Source: Rhodospirillales bacterium (GTDB taxonomy: Bacteria; Pseudomonadota; Alphaproteobacteria; Rhodospirillales; GLO-3). Taken from it: a stretch of DNA of 64,000 bases. Position numbers and translations under genes: made by a program. Positions 47,624 to 57,920 of this stretch are shown in pieces. Under the pieces are notes generated by a model. That model searched no databases. It was given only the letters and a program-made list of their open reading frames with translations, and was not told the origin of the DNA. The DNA lies in contig PIVK01000008.1 of the NCBI GenBank assembly GCA_003354135.1, positions 1-64,000 on the forward strand, written 5' to 3'. Numbering within the stretch: the stretch's first letter is position 1; every line of letters starts with the position of its first letter.

Positions 47624-48226
47624 ATGGCAGTTTTGGTTGGCAAACAAGCCCCCGATTTTACCGCCCCCACCGTAATGGGCGACGGCGGAATCAACGAAGG
47701 GTTCACTTTCTCCGAACACATTAAGGACAGCTACGCACTGCTGTTTTTCTACCCCCTTGATTTCACCTTTGTCTGCCCGTCCGAAATTCTGGCCCACGAT
47801 CACCGCATGGCCGAGTTCGAAAAACGCGGCGTCAAGGTGGTCGGTGTTTCCGTCGACTCTCATTTCACCCACCTGGCCTACAAGAACACGCCGACCAAGG
47901 ACGGCGGCTTGGGCCAGATCAAGATCCCGCTGGTCGCCGATTTGACCAAGCAGATCGCGCGCGACTACGACGTTCTGGTCAACGAAGCGGTGGCACTGCG
48001 CGGGACCTTCCTCATCGACAGGGCGGGCGTCGTGCGCCACCAGGTGGTCAATGACCTTCCGCTGGGCCGCAATGTGGACGAGGCGCTACGCATGGTCGAT
48101 GCGCTGCAGTTCACCGAGGAGCACGGCGAGGTCTGCCCCGCCGGCTGGAACAAGGGCGACGCGGGCATGAAGGCAAGCCCGGACGGCGTCGCCGAATACT
48201 TGGCGGAATACGCAGAAGAACTCTGA
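47624..48226 (+). CDS. Typical 2-Cys peroxiredoxin (AhpC/TSA family)
   Basis: The 200-aa thiol peroxidase has peroxidatic Cys 51 in FYPLDFTFVCPSE and resolving Cys 171 in GEVCPAGW, the typical 2-Cys arrangement (alkyl hydroperoxide reductase/Tsa1 type). It reduces hydrogen peroxide and organic peroxides, usually with thioredoxin. The ribosome site TGGAGCAACACC precedes ATG 47624. No ahpF is adjacent. Confidence 0.94.
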   Translation: MAVLVGKQAPDFTAPTVMGDGGINEGFTFSEHIKDSYALLFFYPLDFTFVCPSEILAHDHRMAEFEKRGVKVVGVSVDSHFTHLAYKNTPTKDGGLGQIKIPLVADLTKQIARDYDVLVNEAVALRGTFLIDRAGVVRHQVVNDLPLGRNVDEALRMVDALQFTEEHGEVCPAGWNKGDAGMKASPDGVAEYLAEYAEEL

Positions 48227-48233
48227 CCGACCT

Positions 48234-48674
48234 TTAATTGAAATCGCCGGTGGCCCGCGCCGCCGGTGGTTCCACCACCACCGACAGCAGTTCCATGAAC
48301 GGCTTGGCCTCAAGCACGAGGCGCACTGCGGTTGCAATCAGCACCCGCGGGGTCGGCAAGGAGTCGAAATGTTCCTGCCCCATGAGCAGGATATGCTGGT
48401 GCGGCGTGATCCAGACGCGTCCGCCCAGGGCCTTACCTGCCTCGCGCACGATGGCCAGAGCGTTGGCCCGCCGGAAATCCGATTCCATCGTATAGGGCAA
48501 AGCCCCCAGGTCGGCGAGGAGCTGCATGCGGCCTTTTTCCAGATCGGACTCGGCCCAACCCGCGAACACGACGCCTCTGTATTGAAAGCTGAACTTCAGC
48601 GGCTTGTCCGAGCCCGCGTAGCTCGTCACTTGGCGGGCTATGTTCGCAATACCACCCGAAGGCATCCTGGCCAT
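48234..48674 (-). CDS. Hypothetical protein
   Basis: The 146-aa product is not recognised. It has a mixed alpha/beta pattern: KPLKFSFQYRGVVFAGWAES, LLADLGALPYTMES, GGRVWITPHQHILLMGQEHF, and a helical C-terminus. No signal peptide or membrane helix is seen. ATG 48674 lies behind AGGGGAG. It is divergent from psd and convergent with the peroxiredoxin gene. No function is assigned. Confidence 0.7.
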   Translation of the reverse strand: MARMPSGGIANIARQVTSYAGSDKPLKFSFQYRGVVFAGWAESDLEKGRMQLLADLGALPYTMESDFRRANALAIVREAGKALGGRVWITPHQHILLMGQEHFDSLPTPRVLIATAVRLVLEAKPFMELLSVVVEPPAARATGDFN

Positions 48675-48826
48675 CACCCGGCGCTCCCCTTTCGTAATGA
48701 CGCCACCGGAGTAAGTGGCGGAACCACATTACTAAACCTTCAGTATTTTTGCACAAACCATCTTCCGTCCGCCCCCCGGGCACGGCTATAACTGTCGGTC
48801 ACCGCAAAGGCCTTGAGGAGATTCCC

Positions 48827-49513
48827 TTGCTCGACACCGTGCTGGTCCCGATCAACCGAGCCGGCTGGCCCTTCATCGGCCTGTTTGCCGCCGCCACCGT
48901 GGGCATGGCCTGGGTGTCGGAGCCGCTGGGATGGATTGGCGCCGTGCTGACCGCCTGGTGCGTTTATTTTTTCCGCGACCCCGATAGGGTGACGCCGACC
49001 CGCGAAGGCCTGATGGCGGCTCCCGCCGACGGCGTGGTGTGCCTGGTCGACGAGGCCCCGCCGCCGCCCGAACTGGGCATGGGCACCGCACCCAGGCCCC
49101 GGATCTGCATCTTCATGAACGTGTTCAACGTTCATGTGAACCGGGCTCCGATCGCCGGCACCGTTTCGGGGCTTGCCTACGTACCGGGCCGTTTTATCAA
49201 CGCCAGTTTCGACAAGGCATCCGAGCACAATGAACGCCAGTGCCTGCGCCTTACCATGACCGATGGGCGTGACATCGCCTTCGTTCAGATCGCCGGTCTC
49301 TTGGCGCGCCGCATTGTCTGTCAGGTGGATGAAGGCAGCCGACTCAAGACGGGCGAGCGGTTCGGCCTCATCCGCTTCGGCTCGCGTGTCGACACCTACC
49401 TGCCCGAGGGGATGGCCCCTCTGGTGAGCGTCGGCCAAACCACCGTCGCCGCCGAAACGGTGATCGCAGACCTCAAGGCCACGGAGCCTGCGCGCCAGGG
49501 TGAGGTCCGCTAG
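48827..49513 (+). CDS. psd: Phosphatidylserine decarboxylase, short (PSD-A) type
   Basis: The 228-aa proenzyme forms phosphatidylethanolamine. It has two N-terminal membrane helices, [28 protein letters not shown] and [16 protein letters not shown]. Gly185-Ser186 is the self-cleavage site that creates the pyruvoyl group. TTG 48827 follows GAGGAG, so I rejected the upstream ATG at 48749. pssA lies 65 bp downstream, so substrate synthesis and decarboxylation are in one operon. The stop codon lies in a perfect inverted repeat. Confidence 0.94.
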   Translation: MLDTVLVPINRAGWPFIGLFAAATVGMAWVSEPLGWIGAVLTAWCVYFFRDPDRVTPTREGLMAAPADGVVCLVDEAPPPPELGMGTAPRPRICIFMNVFNVHVNRAPIAGTVSGLAYVPGRFINASFDKASEHNERQCLRLTMTDGRDIAFVQIAGLLARRIVCQVDEGSRLKTGERFGLIRFGSRVDTYLPEGMAPLVSVGQTTVAAETVIADLKATEPARQGEVR

Positions 49514-49553
49514 TGGTGTTTGTTCCCTGACGGATGGGAACAAACACCACTAG
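49510..49553. repeat. Perfect 18-bp inverted repeat between psd and pssA
   Basis: CTAGTGGTGTTTGTTCCC (49510-49527) is exactly inverted at 49536-49553, with an 8-nt loop. The psd stop TAG lies in the left arm. No T-run follows, so it is not a standard intrinsic terminator. It could stabilise or process the mRNA, or be a small mobile palindrome. Confidence 0.85.
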
Positions 49554-49578
49554 GGGAAACAACGAAGGGGAACCCATA

Positions 49579-50391
49579 ATGACCGCCATGCGCAACGGAC
49601 ACCGCCCCCGTATCAGGGAACTGCATATCAACCGCATGATCCCCAACATGTTGACTCTGCTTGCGGTCTGTGCCGGCCTGACCGCCATCCGCTTTGCTTT
49701 CAATAGCCAGTGGGATCTGGCGGCGGTGGCGATCCTGGCCGCCGCCGTCCTCGACGGTTTAGACGGCCGCATCGCACGAATCCTCAAGGGGGCGAGCAAG
49801 TTTGGCGCTGAGTTGGATTCCCTTTCCGACTTTCTCAGCTTTGGCGTCGCGCCAGCCGTGATGCTCTATCTTTGGGCCCTGACGGATGCTGGACGCTTCG
49901 CCTGGATCACGGTGCTGCTGTACACCATTTGTGCGGCACTGCGGCTGGCGCGATTCAACGTGGCCGACGACGAGCCGACGGAATCCGGCTGGACCCGCAA
50001 TTACTTCATCGGGGTTCCGTCTCCGGCAGGTGCCGGCCTGGTGCTGCTGCCCCTGATCCTCGCCCAGCTATTCGGCGATGAGTTCTTCCGCAACACAGCG
50101 GTCGTCTGCATCTTTCTGATCGGGGTCGGCGCATTGATGGTAAGTTCGCTCCCCACCTTCTCGTTCAAGAAGATCAAGGTCGCCCACAAACTGGTGCTGC
50201 CGGTGATGTTGCTAATCGGCCTCGCGATCGCGGCGTTGATCAGCGCTCCCTGGGCCACCGTCGCCACCCTGATGCTGGTTTACCTTGCCACCATCCCCTT
50301 CAGCGTCAGGTCTTACGTTGCATTGAAGGGGACCAAGGAGGAAGAGAAGACGGAGGCCGCCCCCGAAGACGGCACCCCGCCAACGGGATAA
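49579..50391 (+). CDS. pssA: CDP-diacylglycerol-serine O-phosphatidyltransferase
   Basis: The 270-aa polytopic membrane enzyme makes phosphatidylserine from CDP-diacylglycerol and serine. It carries the CDP-alcohol phosphotransferase motif in DGLDGRIARILKGASKFGAELDSLSD, split here as DGLDGRIARI and GAELDSLSDF. Several helices follow (LLPVMLLIGLAIAALI). ATG 49579 has AAGGGGAA upstream. It provides the substrate for Psd encoded before it. Confidence 0.94.
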   Translation: MTAMRNGHRPRIRELHINRMIPNMLTLLAVCAGLTAIRFAFNSQWDLAAVAILAAAVLDGLDGRIARILKGASKFGAELDSLSDFLSFGVAPAVMLYLWALTDAGRFAWITVLLYTICAALRLARFNVADDEPTESGWTRNYFIGVPSPAGAGLVLLPLILAQLFGDEFFRNTAVVCIFLIGVGALMVSSLPTFSFKKIKVAHKLVLPVMLLIGLAIAALISAPWATVATLMLVYLATIPFSVRSYVALKGTKEEEKTEAAPEDGTPPTG

Positions 50392-50600
50392 ACGGGAGCC
50401 GCAACCTCTCCTCCCCCGGAAAACTTGCCCTCAACCCCGCCCCCTCGAAGGGTTCGATGAAGGAAAAGCGCAAACGCGCGGGCCGGGACGACGCCTTCCT
50501 CGCCAACCTCCTCTCTCAATTTGCCCAGGTTCAAGTGCGATAGCCCGTCCTAAGGGACCTTTCTTTCCCTTGACGCCCCGGCTGTCAGGGCCCACATTGA

Positions 50601-52562
<1,962 letters not shown>

Positions 52563-52646
52563 TCCGAGTCGTTTCGTGATGCGGCTTATTCTGTAAATAT
52601 TCCTATATTTCAATATGATAGAGCAGGTTCGCGCGAGAATGCGGCA

Positions 52647-52668
52647 CCGAGAAGCAGCTTCGGTTTTT
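52647..52668 (+). terminator. Possible terminator after thiC
   Basis: CCGA-G-AA and TTCGG can pair around a short loop and are followed by TTTTTC. The stem is short with a bulge. The rest of the roughly 200-bp thiC-kinase gap is AT-rich and holds nothing else recognisable. Confidence 0.4.
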
Positions 52669-52762
52669 CACGATATATTTTAAATAGGCGCCAATCCGGC
52701 GCCACGCCCCTTCCCCACCAGTTGTATGGCAGATATCATGGTCTCGGTTGGAGAGCGTGGCA

Positions 52763-54574
52763 ATGCAGCTGTCAAATCTCAAGCGCACCATACTCGTTCC
52801 GTTGGCAATCGCGCTGGCCGGGCTGGCGGTGACCTTCGTCGTTATCTTGGCGTTGACCCGCGAGCGCGTCTACGAGCACGACACCGCCCAGGCATTGAAC
52901 ACGGCGCGCCACATCTTCGACACCCGGGTCCAGTTTACCTCCAGAGCGCTGGAAGGCGCCCTCGCCGCCATCCTGAGCGACGAGACCCTCAAATCCCGGT
53001 TCCTGGACCGGGACCGGGCGAAGCTGCTGTCGGCGTCCCAGCCGCTCTATTCCCAGCTCGCCAGAGACTACATGGTCAGCCACCTCTATTTCATCGGCGC
53101 AGACGAACGCACGTTTCTGCGCGTTCATGATCCGGACCGGCACGGGGATGTCCTGTCTCGCACCACGCTGCGCCTTTCCCGTGACCGCAAAGATACGGTC
53201 GGCGGCATTGAACTGGGGCCGTTGGGAACACTGACGCTCCGCGTCATCGCGCCTTGGATGGAAGGGGCGCGACATCTCGGCTACGTGGAATTGGGGGTCG
53301 AGGTCTCGGGCATGGTGGCCGACATCGAAAAGGCTCTCAACGCCCAGACCGCCATCTTCATCTACAAGGGCTTGGTCTACCGGCCCCTGTGGGAACAAGG
53401 CATGAAACTGCTCAACCGGGTTCCCGACTGGGACCTGCTGGACACCCTGCTGCTCACCAGCGGCAACCAGGAGACTCTACCCAGCGGCCTGCTGAATATG
53501 ATGAACGATCATACCCACGGCGATGCGGTGTCCCCCGGCGGGACACGCATCGAATCCGGGAACCGATTCCTGCTGGTCGCCTTGCTGCCCATTGTCGACG
53601 CCGCCGGTTGGGAAATGGCGGACCTCGCCATTCTCATCGACGTCACTACAATCCGCCAAGTTTTCATCCACGACATTGCGATGCTGGGCGGGATCACCGT
53701 CCTCGCCGGCACGTTGTTGTTCACCGGCTTCTACGTCCTGCTTGACCGGGTTCAGGCCCGATTGCAGAACACGGAACGGGACCTCGTCGAGGCTGTCGAG
53801 GCGACAAAGACGGCGAGCCGCACAAAGTCCGCCTTCCTGGCCACGGTCAGCCACGAACTGCGGACTCCACTCAATGCCATTATCGGCTTTTCCGAAATGA
53901 TCAAAAGCGAGATCATGGGGCCGCTTGGCAACGACTCGTACAAGGGTTATGTCAACGACATCCACCAGGCAGGCCAGGACCTGATGAAGTTGATCAGCGA
54001 CATCCTCGACATCTCGAAGATGGAGGTGGGTGAGATTCACCTCGAACAGCTGCCGGTCGATATCGGTCTCGTTGTGCAGTTGGCCATCGGCATGGTCCAG
54101 GAGCGGGCCAAGGTGGCCCAGGTCGCCCTATTATCCGAAATCTCGGTTGGCCTGCCCCAGATCCGGGGTGACGAACTCAGGCTCAAGCAGGTGCTTCTCA
54201 ACCTCGTCACCAACGCGCTCCAGTTCACCCCCGAAGGCGGTTCCATCACCGTTACTGCCCGCGCCGAGACTGATCATATCGTCATCACGGTGACCGACTC
54301 CGGGGTTGGCATGAAACCCGAGGACATTCCCAGGGTCCTTGCTCCCTTCGTCCAACTGGCCGACCAAATGACCCGCAACCACGGGGGGGCCGGGCTCGGC
54401 TTGCCGCTGACCAAACACCTGGTGGAGTTGCACAAAGGCACTCTGGAGTTCACCAGCACCCCCGGCCAAGGTACCATCGCCACCGTCCGCCTGCCTGCCG
54501 ACCGGCGGCCTCTGCGACCCCGTCAGAGTCGCCGGACACAGCCACGTCCGGCGCCCCCCCTATCTTCCAAATAG
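52763..54574 (+). CDS. Membrane sensor histidine kinase with large periplasmic domain
   Basis: The 603-aa kinase has an N-terminal membrane helix (about 13-35) and a periplasmic region of about 270 residues resembling dCACHE_3 double sensory domains (YMVSHLYFIGADERTFLRVH). A second helix (about 305-327) precedes HisKA with His at about 364 (LATVSHELRTPLNAIIGF), and a HATPase domain follows (NALQFTPEGG, GGAGLGLPLTKHLVELH). The Arg/Pro-rich tail is disordered. ATG 52763 has GGAGAG upstream. No response regulator is adjacent, so its target is unknown. Confidence 0.9.
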   Translation: MQLSNLKRTILVPLAIALAGLAVTFVVILALTRERVYEHDTAQALNTARHIFDTRVQFTSRALEGALAAILSDETLKSRFLDRDRAKLLSASQPLYSQLARDYMVSHLYFIGADERTFLRVHDPDRHGDVLSRTTLRLSRDRKDTVGGIELGPLGTLTLRVIAPWMEGARHLGYVELGVEVSGMVADIEKALNAQTAIFIYKGLVYRPLWEQGMKLLNRVPDWDLLDTLLLTSGNQETLPSGLLNMMNDHTHGDAVSPGGTRIESGNRFLLVALLPIVDAAGWEMADLAILIDVTTIRQVFIHDIAMLGGITVLAGTLLFTGFYVLLDRVQARLQNTERDLVEAVEATKTASRTKSAFLATVSHELRTPLNAIIGFSEMIKSEIMGPLGNDSYKGYVNDIHQAGQDLMKLISDILDISKMEVGEIHLEQLPVDIGLVVQLAIGMVQERAKVAQVALLSEISVGLPQIRGDELRLKQVLLNLVTNALQFTPEGGSITVTARAETDHIVITVTDSGVGMKPEDIPRVLAPFVQLADQMTRNHGGAGLGLPLTKHLVELHKGTLEFTSTPGQGTIATVRLPADRRPLRPRQSRRTQPRPAPPLSSK

Positions 54575-54663
54575 GTCTGATCCCGATTCCGCCGCGTTGC
54601 AACAAGGGTTACATACCGGCAGTATGCGCCCCTTGCCGGGCCTTGCGGACGAACAGAAATCCG

Positions 54664-54677
54664 GCGCAATCCGTGAC
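54664..54677 (+). repeat. Left target-site duplication of the element
   Basis: GCGCAATCCGTGAC directly before the left inverted repeat is repeated at 56665-56678 after the right one. Two more G residues match but also belong to the repeat end, so the length is 14-16 bp. Confidence 0.8.
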
Positions 54678-54783
54678 GGGGTATAGTGATAGGTCGCACA
54701 GTTCTGAATTCTGACCACACTTGCTGATAAAGACACATACAACCGCTATCATTTATTTGGTAGCGGTTGTTTCTTATTGTTCA
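54678..54783 (+). repeat. Left terminal inverted repeat with internal stem-loop
   Basis: The first 47 bp match the right end at 45 positions. Similarity continues less strictly to about 54783. This part includes a hairpin CAACCGCTA / TAGCGGTTG (54740-54748, 54761-54769) with a 12-nt loop. Confidence 0.8.
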
Positions 54784-54938
54784 CATTGAAATCAATGATT
54801 TAATTTTGGAAATTTGCAGCTAAAAATGCTAGTAATTGGTATAGTTCAGACAATGAATAAAACCAACGACAACCCCTGAAATTGGCATTGTTATTCGGAG
54901 TGTGTCGCGGTCATGTAACGTATTAATTTAAGGTTTAG

Positions 54939-55085
54939 TTTTTTTTAAAGACGGCTGTAATTGAAGGGCAAATTGAACCGCTCAAAAAATTAAAAGAGAT
55001 ATTAGAACAAAATGGAATCACCCGACTTGGTTCTATTGGTGAAATCAATTTTGACCATTGTTATTTCCCTGATACTTTGTTGTAG
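54939..55085 (+). pseudogene. Broken ORF fragment in the element
   Basis: An AT-rich frame without a start encodes AVIEGQIEPLKKLKEILEQN and GITRLGSIGEINFDHCYFPD, then stops at 55085. Its amphipathic helical look suggests a former gene. I do not recognise the family. Confidence 0.4.
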
Positions 55086-55357
55086 CTCTTAAATTTACGA
55101 CCATTACGGCGTGAGCATAAGACATTCACCGCTATGATGCCAGCCGGATACTCTCTTATTGTATGGTTTTATCTTTCAATTTTAGCCGTATTCCTGCTAT
55201 AATACCTTCCGCCCCTCCTGAGGTTTAAAATCCGGCATAATTGCCTCTTTTCCACACCCTTTCTCGACACGATAGGCAGCGGACGGTTCCGCCCTCAGCG
55301 GTTTTGGGAAACATAACTTATGTGTTGTGGGCTTAATTTTTGGAGAAACAAAGTTAG

Positions 55358-56356
55358 ATGGAAATTGATAAATATATTGAAATTGTTACGATACCTGAAA
55401 ATACGCTCCCTAAGAAATATCGACAAAATGTTGGAATTACACTCGATATACCAATAATTTCCGAAGTTTTAAGGCAGCGCTATGAAAAGGTTTCTGTAAG
55501 CGTCATTAAGACAGAAGATGATTTAAAAGAGCTGGTATTAAAAAAACCGAATCTGGTTTTTTCAGGAATTAAATATTTTTGTTTTAATGATCAGAATGAT
55601 GTAGCGGATGAAGATGCTTGGTTTTCTAATTTCTTAGCGGCGCATAATATTGCCTATATCGGATCAACAGTAAGAGCTTATAGAAACTCATATAATAAAA
55701 CGCTTGCGAAACAGATTGTTCAAGCTGCTGGCATTAAGACAGCGCACTCTTTTACAACGCAGCCTGATGAGCACACATCGATTCAATCTCTTCCAATTTC
55801 TTTTCCGCTTTTTGTAAAACCTGCTTCTGGGGGGGATAGCCAAGGTATAGATGCAAACTCTATTGTCTCTGATTTTAAAAGTTTCCAAGCTAAAGTGCTG
55901 GGTATTTATAAAAACCAACAGAGGTGTTCTTTGGTGGAAACATATTTATCTGGCAAAGAATATACCGTCGGTATTTTCGAAAATAGAGCTGATGAAAAGC
56001 TAACGGTAATGCCAATAGAAATTATTCCGAGTAAAAACAAAAACGGTCATCGTATTCTTGATTATGAAACCAAGAAGAATGACGCTGAAAAAGTGATTGC
56101 GGTTACAGACCCACAAATCCACACGCTGCTATCTGGTCTAGCGACCAAAGTATTTAAAGCGCTTGAGGCAACCTCACATGCACGAATTGATATTAAAATG
56201 GATGAACATGGTGTTCCTCATTTCCTTGAAGGAAATCTGAAGCCGGGACTTGGCAAAGGTTACTTGTATAGGGCATGTGAGCTTAATCAAGAGATGAGCT
56301 ATGAACAAATGATCTATAAAATCACCGATAATGCTTTAGCTTACCATAGTAATTAG
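55358..56356 (+). CDS. ATP-grasp ligase, D-alanine-D-alanine ligase-like
   Basis: The 332-aa protein has the ATP-grasp order of Ddl-type ligases: IAYIGSTVRAYRNSYNKTLA, SFPLFVKPASGGDSQGI, SLVETYLSGKEYTVGIF, MPIEIIP, ARIDIKMDEHGVPHFLEGN and the final NLKPGLGKGYLY. It likely joins a carboxylate to an amine with ATP, but the Ddl omega-loop pattern is not clear and the substrate is unknown. Composition is AT-rich, unlike the flanking genes, so it is clearly acquired. It is the only intact gene inside the inverted-repeat element. GGAG lies 11 nt before ATG. Confidence 0.82.
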   Translation: MEIDKYIEIVTIPENTLPKKYRQNVGITLDIPIISEVLRQRYEKVSVSVIKTEDDLKELVLKKPNLVFSGIKYFCFNDQNDVADEDAWFSNFLAAHNIAYIGSTVRAYRNSYNKTLAKQIVQAAGIKTAHSFTTQPDEHTSIQSLPISFPLFVKPASGGDSQGIDANSIVSDFKSFQAKVLGIYKNQQRCSLVETYLSGKEYTVGIFENRADEKLTVMPIEIIPSKNKNGHRILDYETKKNDAEKVIAVTDPQIHTLLSGLATKVFKALEATSHARIDIKMDEHGVPHFLEGNLKPGLGKGYLYRACELNQEMSYEQMIYKITDNALAYHSN

Positions 56357-56363
56357 ACGATAA

Positions 56364-56504
56364 ATGAAGAAGACTTTGCCGGCACAGCAGCAACAGGCTA
56401 AGATTAAAAGAAAAAGACGAAGAACATAGGGCAGATTAGAGAGGTTAAGTCAGCCAAAAAGTTATAGAGAGCGCTATATAGATAAAGTGTTGAGTGAATA
56501 TTAA
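56364..56504 (+). pseudogene. Small ORF interrupted by an in-frame TAG
   Basis: ATG 56364 opens MKKTLPAQQQQAKIKRKRRR and reaches TAG at 56427-56429. The same frame continues 24 more codons (RLERLSQPKSYRERYIDKV) to TAA at 56504. The basic, continuous character on both sides suggests one former small gene with a nonsense change. It follows the ATP-grasp gene by 7 bp. Confidence 0.45.
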
Positions 56505-56559
56505 TTGCCTCCATCTTTTCTCTTTTTGTCTATAATAATCCAAAAATTTACTCAAAAAT

Positions 56560-56664
56560 ATTAATAAAAAAGCAATCGCTGCCAAATGCATGGTAGCGAT
56601 TGCTTTTGTCTTTAGCGGCAAGTGTGGTCAGAAATCGGAACTGTGCGACCTATCACTATACCCC
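56560..56664 (-). repeat. Right terminal inverted repeat with internal stem-loop
   Basis: Read inward on the minus strand, it matches the left end: 45/47 for the outer part, then weaker. It includes the hairpin AGCAATCGCT / AGCGATTGCT (56571-56580, 56595-56604), flanked by A and T runs, which could also terminate transcription. Confidence 0.8.
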
Positions 56665-56678
56665 GCGCAATCCGTGAC
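56665..56678 (+). repeat. Right target-site duplication of the element
   Basis: GCGCAATCCGTGAC repeats the sequence at 54664-54677. It lies 34 bp from the end of the ZnuA-like gene, so the insertion did not break that gene. Confidence 0.8.
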
Positions 56679-56712
56679 GGTTATTTTGTCTCGAGCCCTT
56701 AACGGAGCAGCC

Positions 56713-57579
56713 CTAATGCCCGGCGCAATCTCTCATGACTGAGAAGTTGTGGCGCATGACGGCGGAGTAGAGCCTGGGGCCCGCAGGGAAATCGATGCCG
56801 AACGAGTCGAGTTCGCCCACCCGCAGTCCCGAGCCCTGGATCAGCAAGTCGGCACCCTCTGTAGTCAACCCCCGTTCGGTCAGCAAGCAGCGGGCCCCGC
56901 TTTCGCGTGCCGCGCCGAGCGCTCCCAGGAGAGACGAGGTCGCCGCGGGAGCGTCGGGAGACGGGCTCAAGATCGCGGCGACGTCCAGTGCATAGGCCTG
57001 AGCGAAATACTGCTGGGTGTCGTGGTAGAGGATCATCGGACCCGCCGCCACCGCCCGGTATCCGAACTCGAACTCCCGGTCGAGGCGGGTCACCTCCTCC
57101 GCCAGGCGAAGCCGATTTTCCATGTAGTGCCGGGAATTCTTCGGATCGGCGGCGGCCACGGCTTTGGCCAGCTCGTTGACCAGCGCTCGGGCGTTGCGCA
57201 CATCAAGCCAGAAGAACGGATCACGGCTGTCATCGGCCCCGTCCCGCTGCGGCAGGATCTTGAAGACATCGCTGGATAGCAGCTCCATCACCCGGCCGCG
57301 GCGCTTAGCCGCCAGGGGTGCGGCCAGGAAGCGTTCCAGTTCGGGACCGACCCATACCACCAGGTCCGCCGCCATGACTTCCTTTTCCTGTTCCGGAGAC
57401 AGCTTGTGGCCATAGGGGACCGCGTCGCCGGGGACCAGCAGGCGGGGCTCCGCCACGCCATCCATCAGGGCGGCCAGCAGGGAGTGGATCGGCTTGATGC
57501 CGGCTACGATGGTCGGGCCCGCGAACGCCGGAGGCGCTGCGAAAAGGAAGACGAACAGGACAAAAGCAAAATGTCGCAT
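56713..57579 (-). CDS. Divergent ZnuA-like metal-binding periplasmic protein
   Basis: The 288-aa protein has a signal peptide (1-20, ending PPAFA) and a ZnuA/cluster 9 binding-protein fold: IVAGIKPIHSLLAALMDGV, VWVGPELERFL, YHDTQQYFAQAYAL and LLTERGLTTEGADLL. Two usual metal-ligand sites are changed. The DPHxWLD block reads DPFFWLD, and the first His region reads PYGHKLSP. His in YHDTQ is kept. No ABC permease or ATPase is adjacent. It follows the small secreted protein gene and a kinase, so it may be a sensing accessory rather than a transporter part. Confidence 0.78.
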   Translation of the reverse strand: MRHFAFVLFVFLFAAPPAFAGPTIVAGIKPIHSLLAALMDGVAEPRLLVPGDAVPYGHKLSPEQEKEVMAADLVVWVGPELERFLAAPLAAKRRGRVMELLSSDVFKILPQRDGADDSRDPFFWLDVRNARALVNELAKAVAAADPKNSRHYMENRLRLAEEVTRLDREFEFGYRAVAAGPMILYHDTQQYFAQAYALDVAAILSPSPDAPAATSSLLGALGAARESGARCLLTERGLTTEGADLLIQGSGLRVGELDSFGIDFPAGPRLYSAVMRHNFSVMRDCAGH

Positions 57580-57920
57580 TAATTCTCACCAAAGATCTGT
57601 GTCATGGCTTCGATGGCCAGGGCAGTGGCCTGCTTGTGGTGTACCGGTTCGGAGCAAGGCGCGCTACGGGAAGCCAAATCGAGGTAGGTGGTGTTGGTCG
57701 TCTCTTCGAAGGTTTGCCCATACTCCCGGACCGTCGGCACGGCGCGGACGATGGCCTCTTTGATGGTGCGGACCAGTTCGGAACGCTTGCAGTAGAGGGC
57801 CTCGCCATTGAGGCGGCCCAGCGTTTCGAGGGTTCTTTCCTCGCGGTCGACGGCGTCTTCGGCCATAGCGGCCGAGGCAAGGGCCAAAACGGCGGCAAAT
57901 ACGGCAGTCGTGGTCTTCAT
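57579..57920 (-). CDS. Small secreted protein with two cysteines, unknown
   Basis: The 113-aa product has a signal peptide (about 1-20, ALASAAMA). A mature helical region with Cys in EALYCKRSELV and SAPCSEPVHH follows; the two Cys could form a disulfide. I do not recognise a family. It overlaps the kinase stop (ATGA) and the ZnuA-like start (TAATG), so all three are probably one transcript. Confidence 0.65.
   Translation of the reverse strand: MKTTTAVFAAVLALASAAMAEDAVDREERTLETLGRLNGEALYCKRSELVRTIKEAIVRAVPTVREYGQTFEETTNTTYLDLASRSAPCSEPVHHKQATALAIEAMTQIFGEN

Larger units (their letters stand above)
54678..56664. mobile_element. AT-rich inverted-repeat-bounded element with ATP-grasp cargo, no transposase
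   Basis: A 1987-bp AT-rich unit interrupts GC-rich DNA. Its ends are 47-bp inverted repeats (54678-54724 and 56618-56664) that match at 45 positions and start GGGGTATAGTGATAGGTCGC. A 14-bp sequence, GCGCAATCCGTGAC, flanks both ends directly (54664-54677 and 56665-56678), as expected of a target duplication. Inside are one intact ATP-grasp gene and two broken ORFs, but no transposase or integrase. It is probably a non-autonomous transposon moved by an enzyme encoded elsewhere. The family is not identified. Confidence 0.82.

Noticed and set aside
50457-50543. 28-codon frame between pssA and the TPP riboswitch, with GAAGGG before its ATG
   Set aside because: It is too short and has no recognisable features; it could be a leader or a remnant, but is not supportable.
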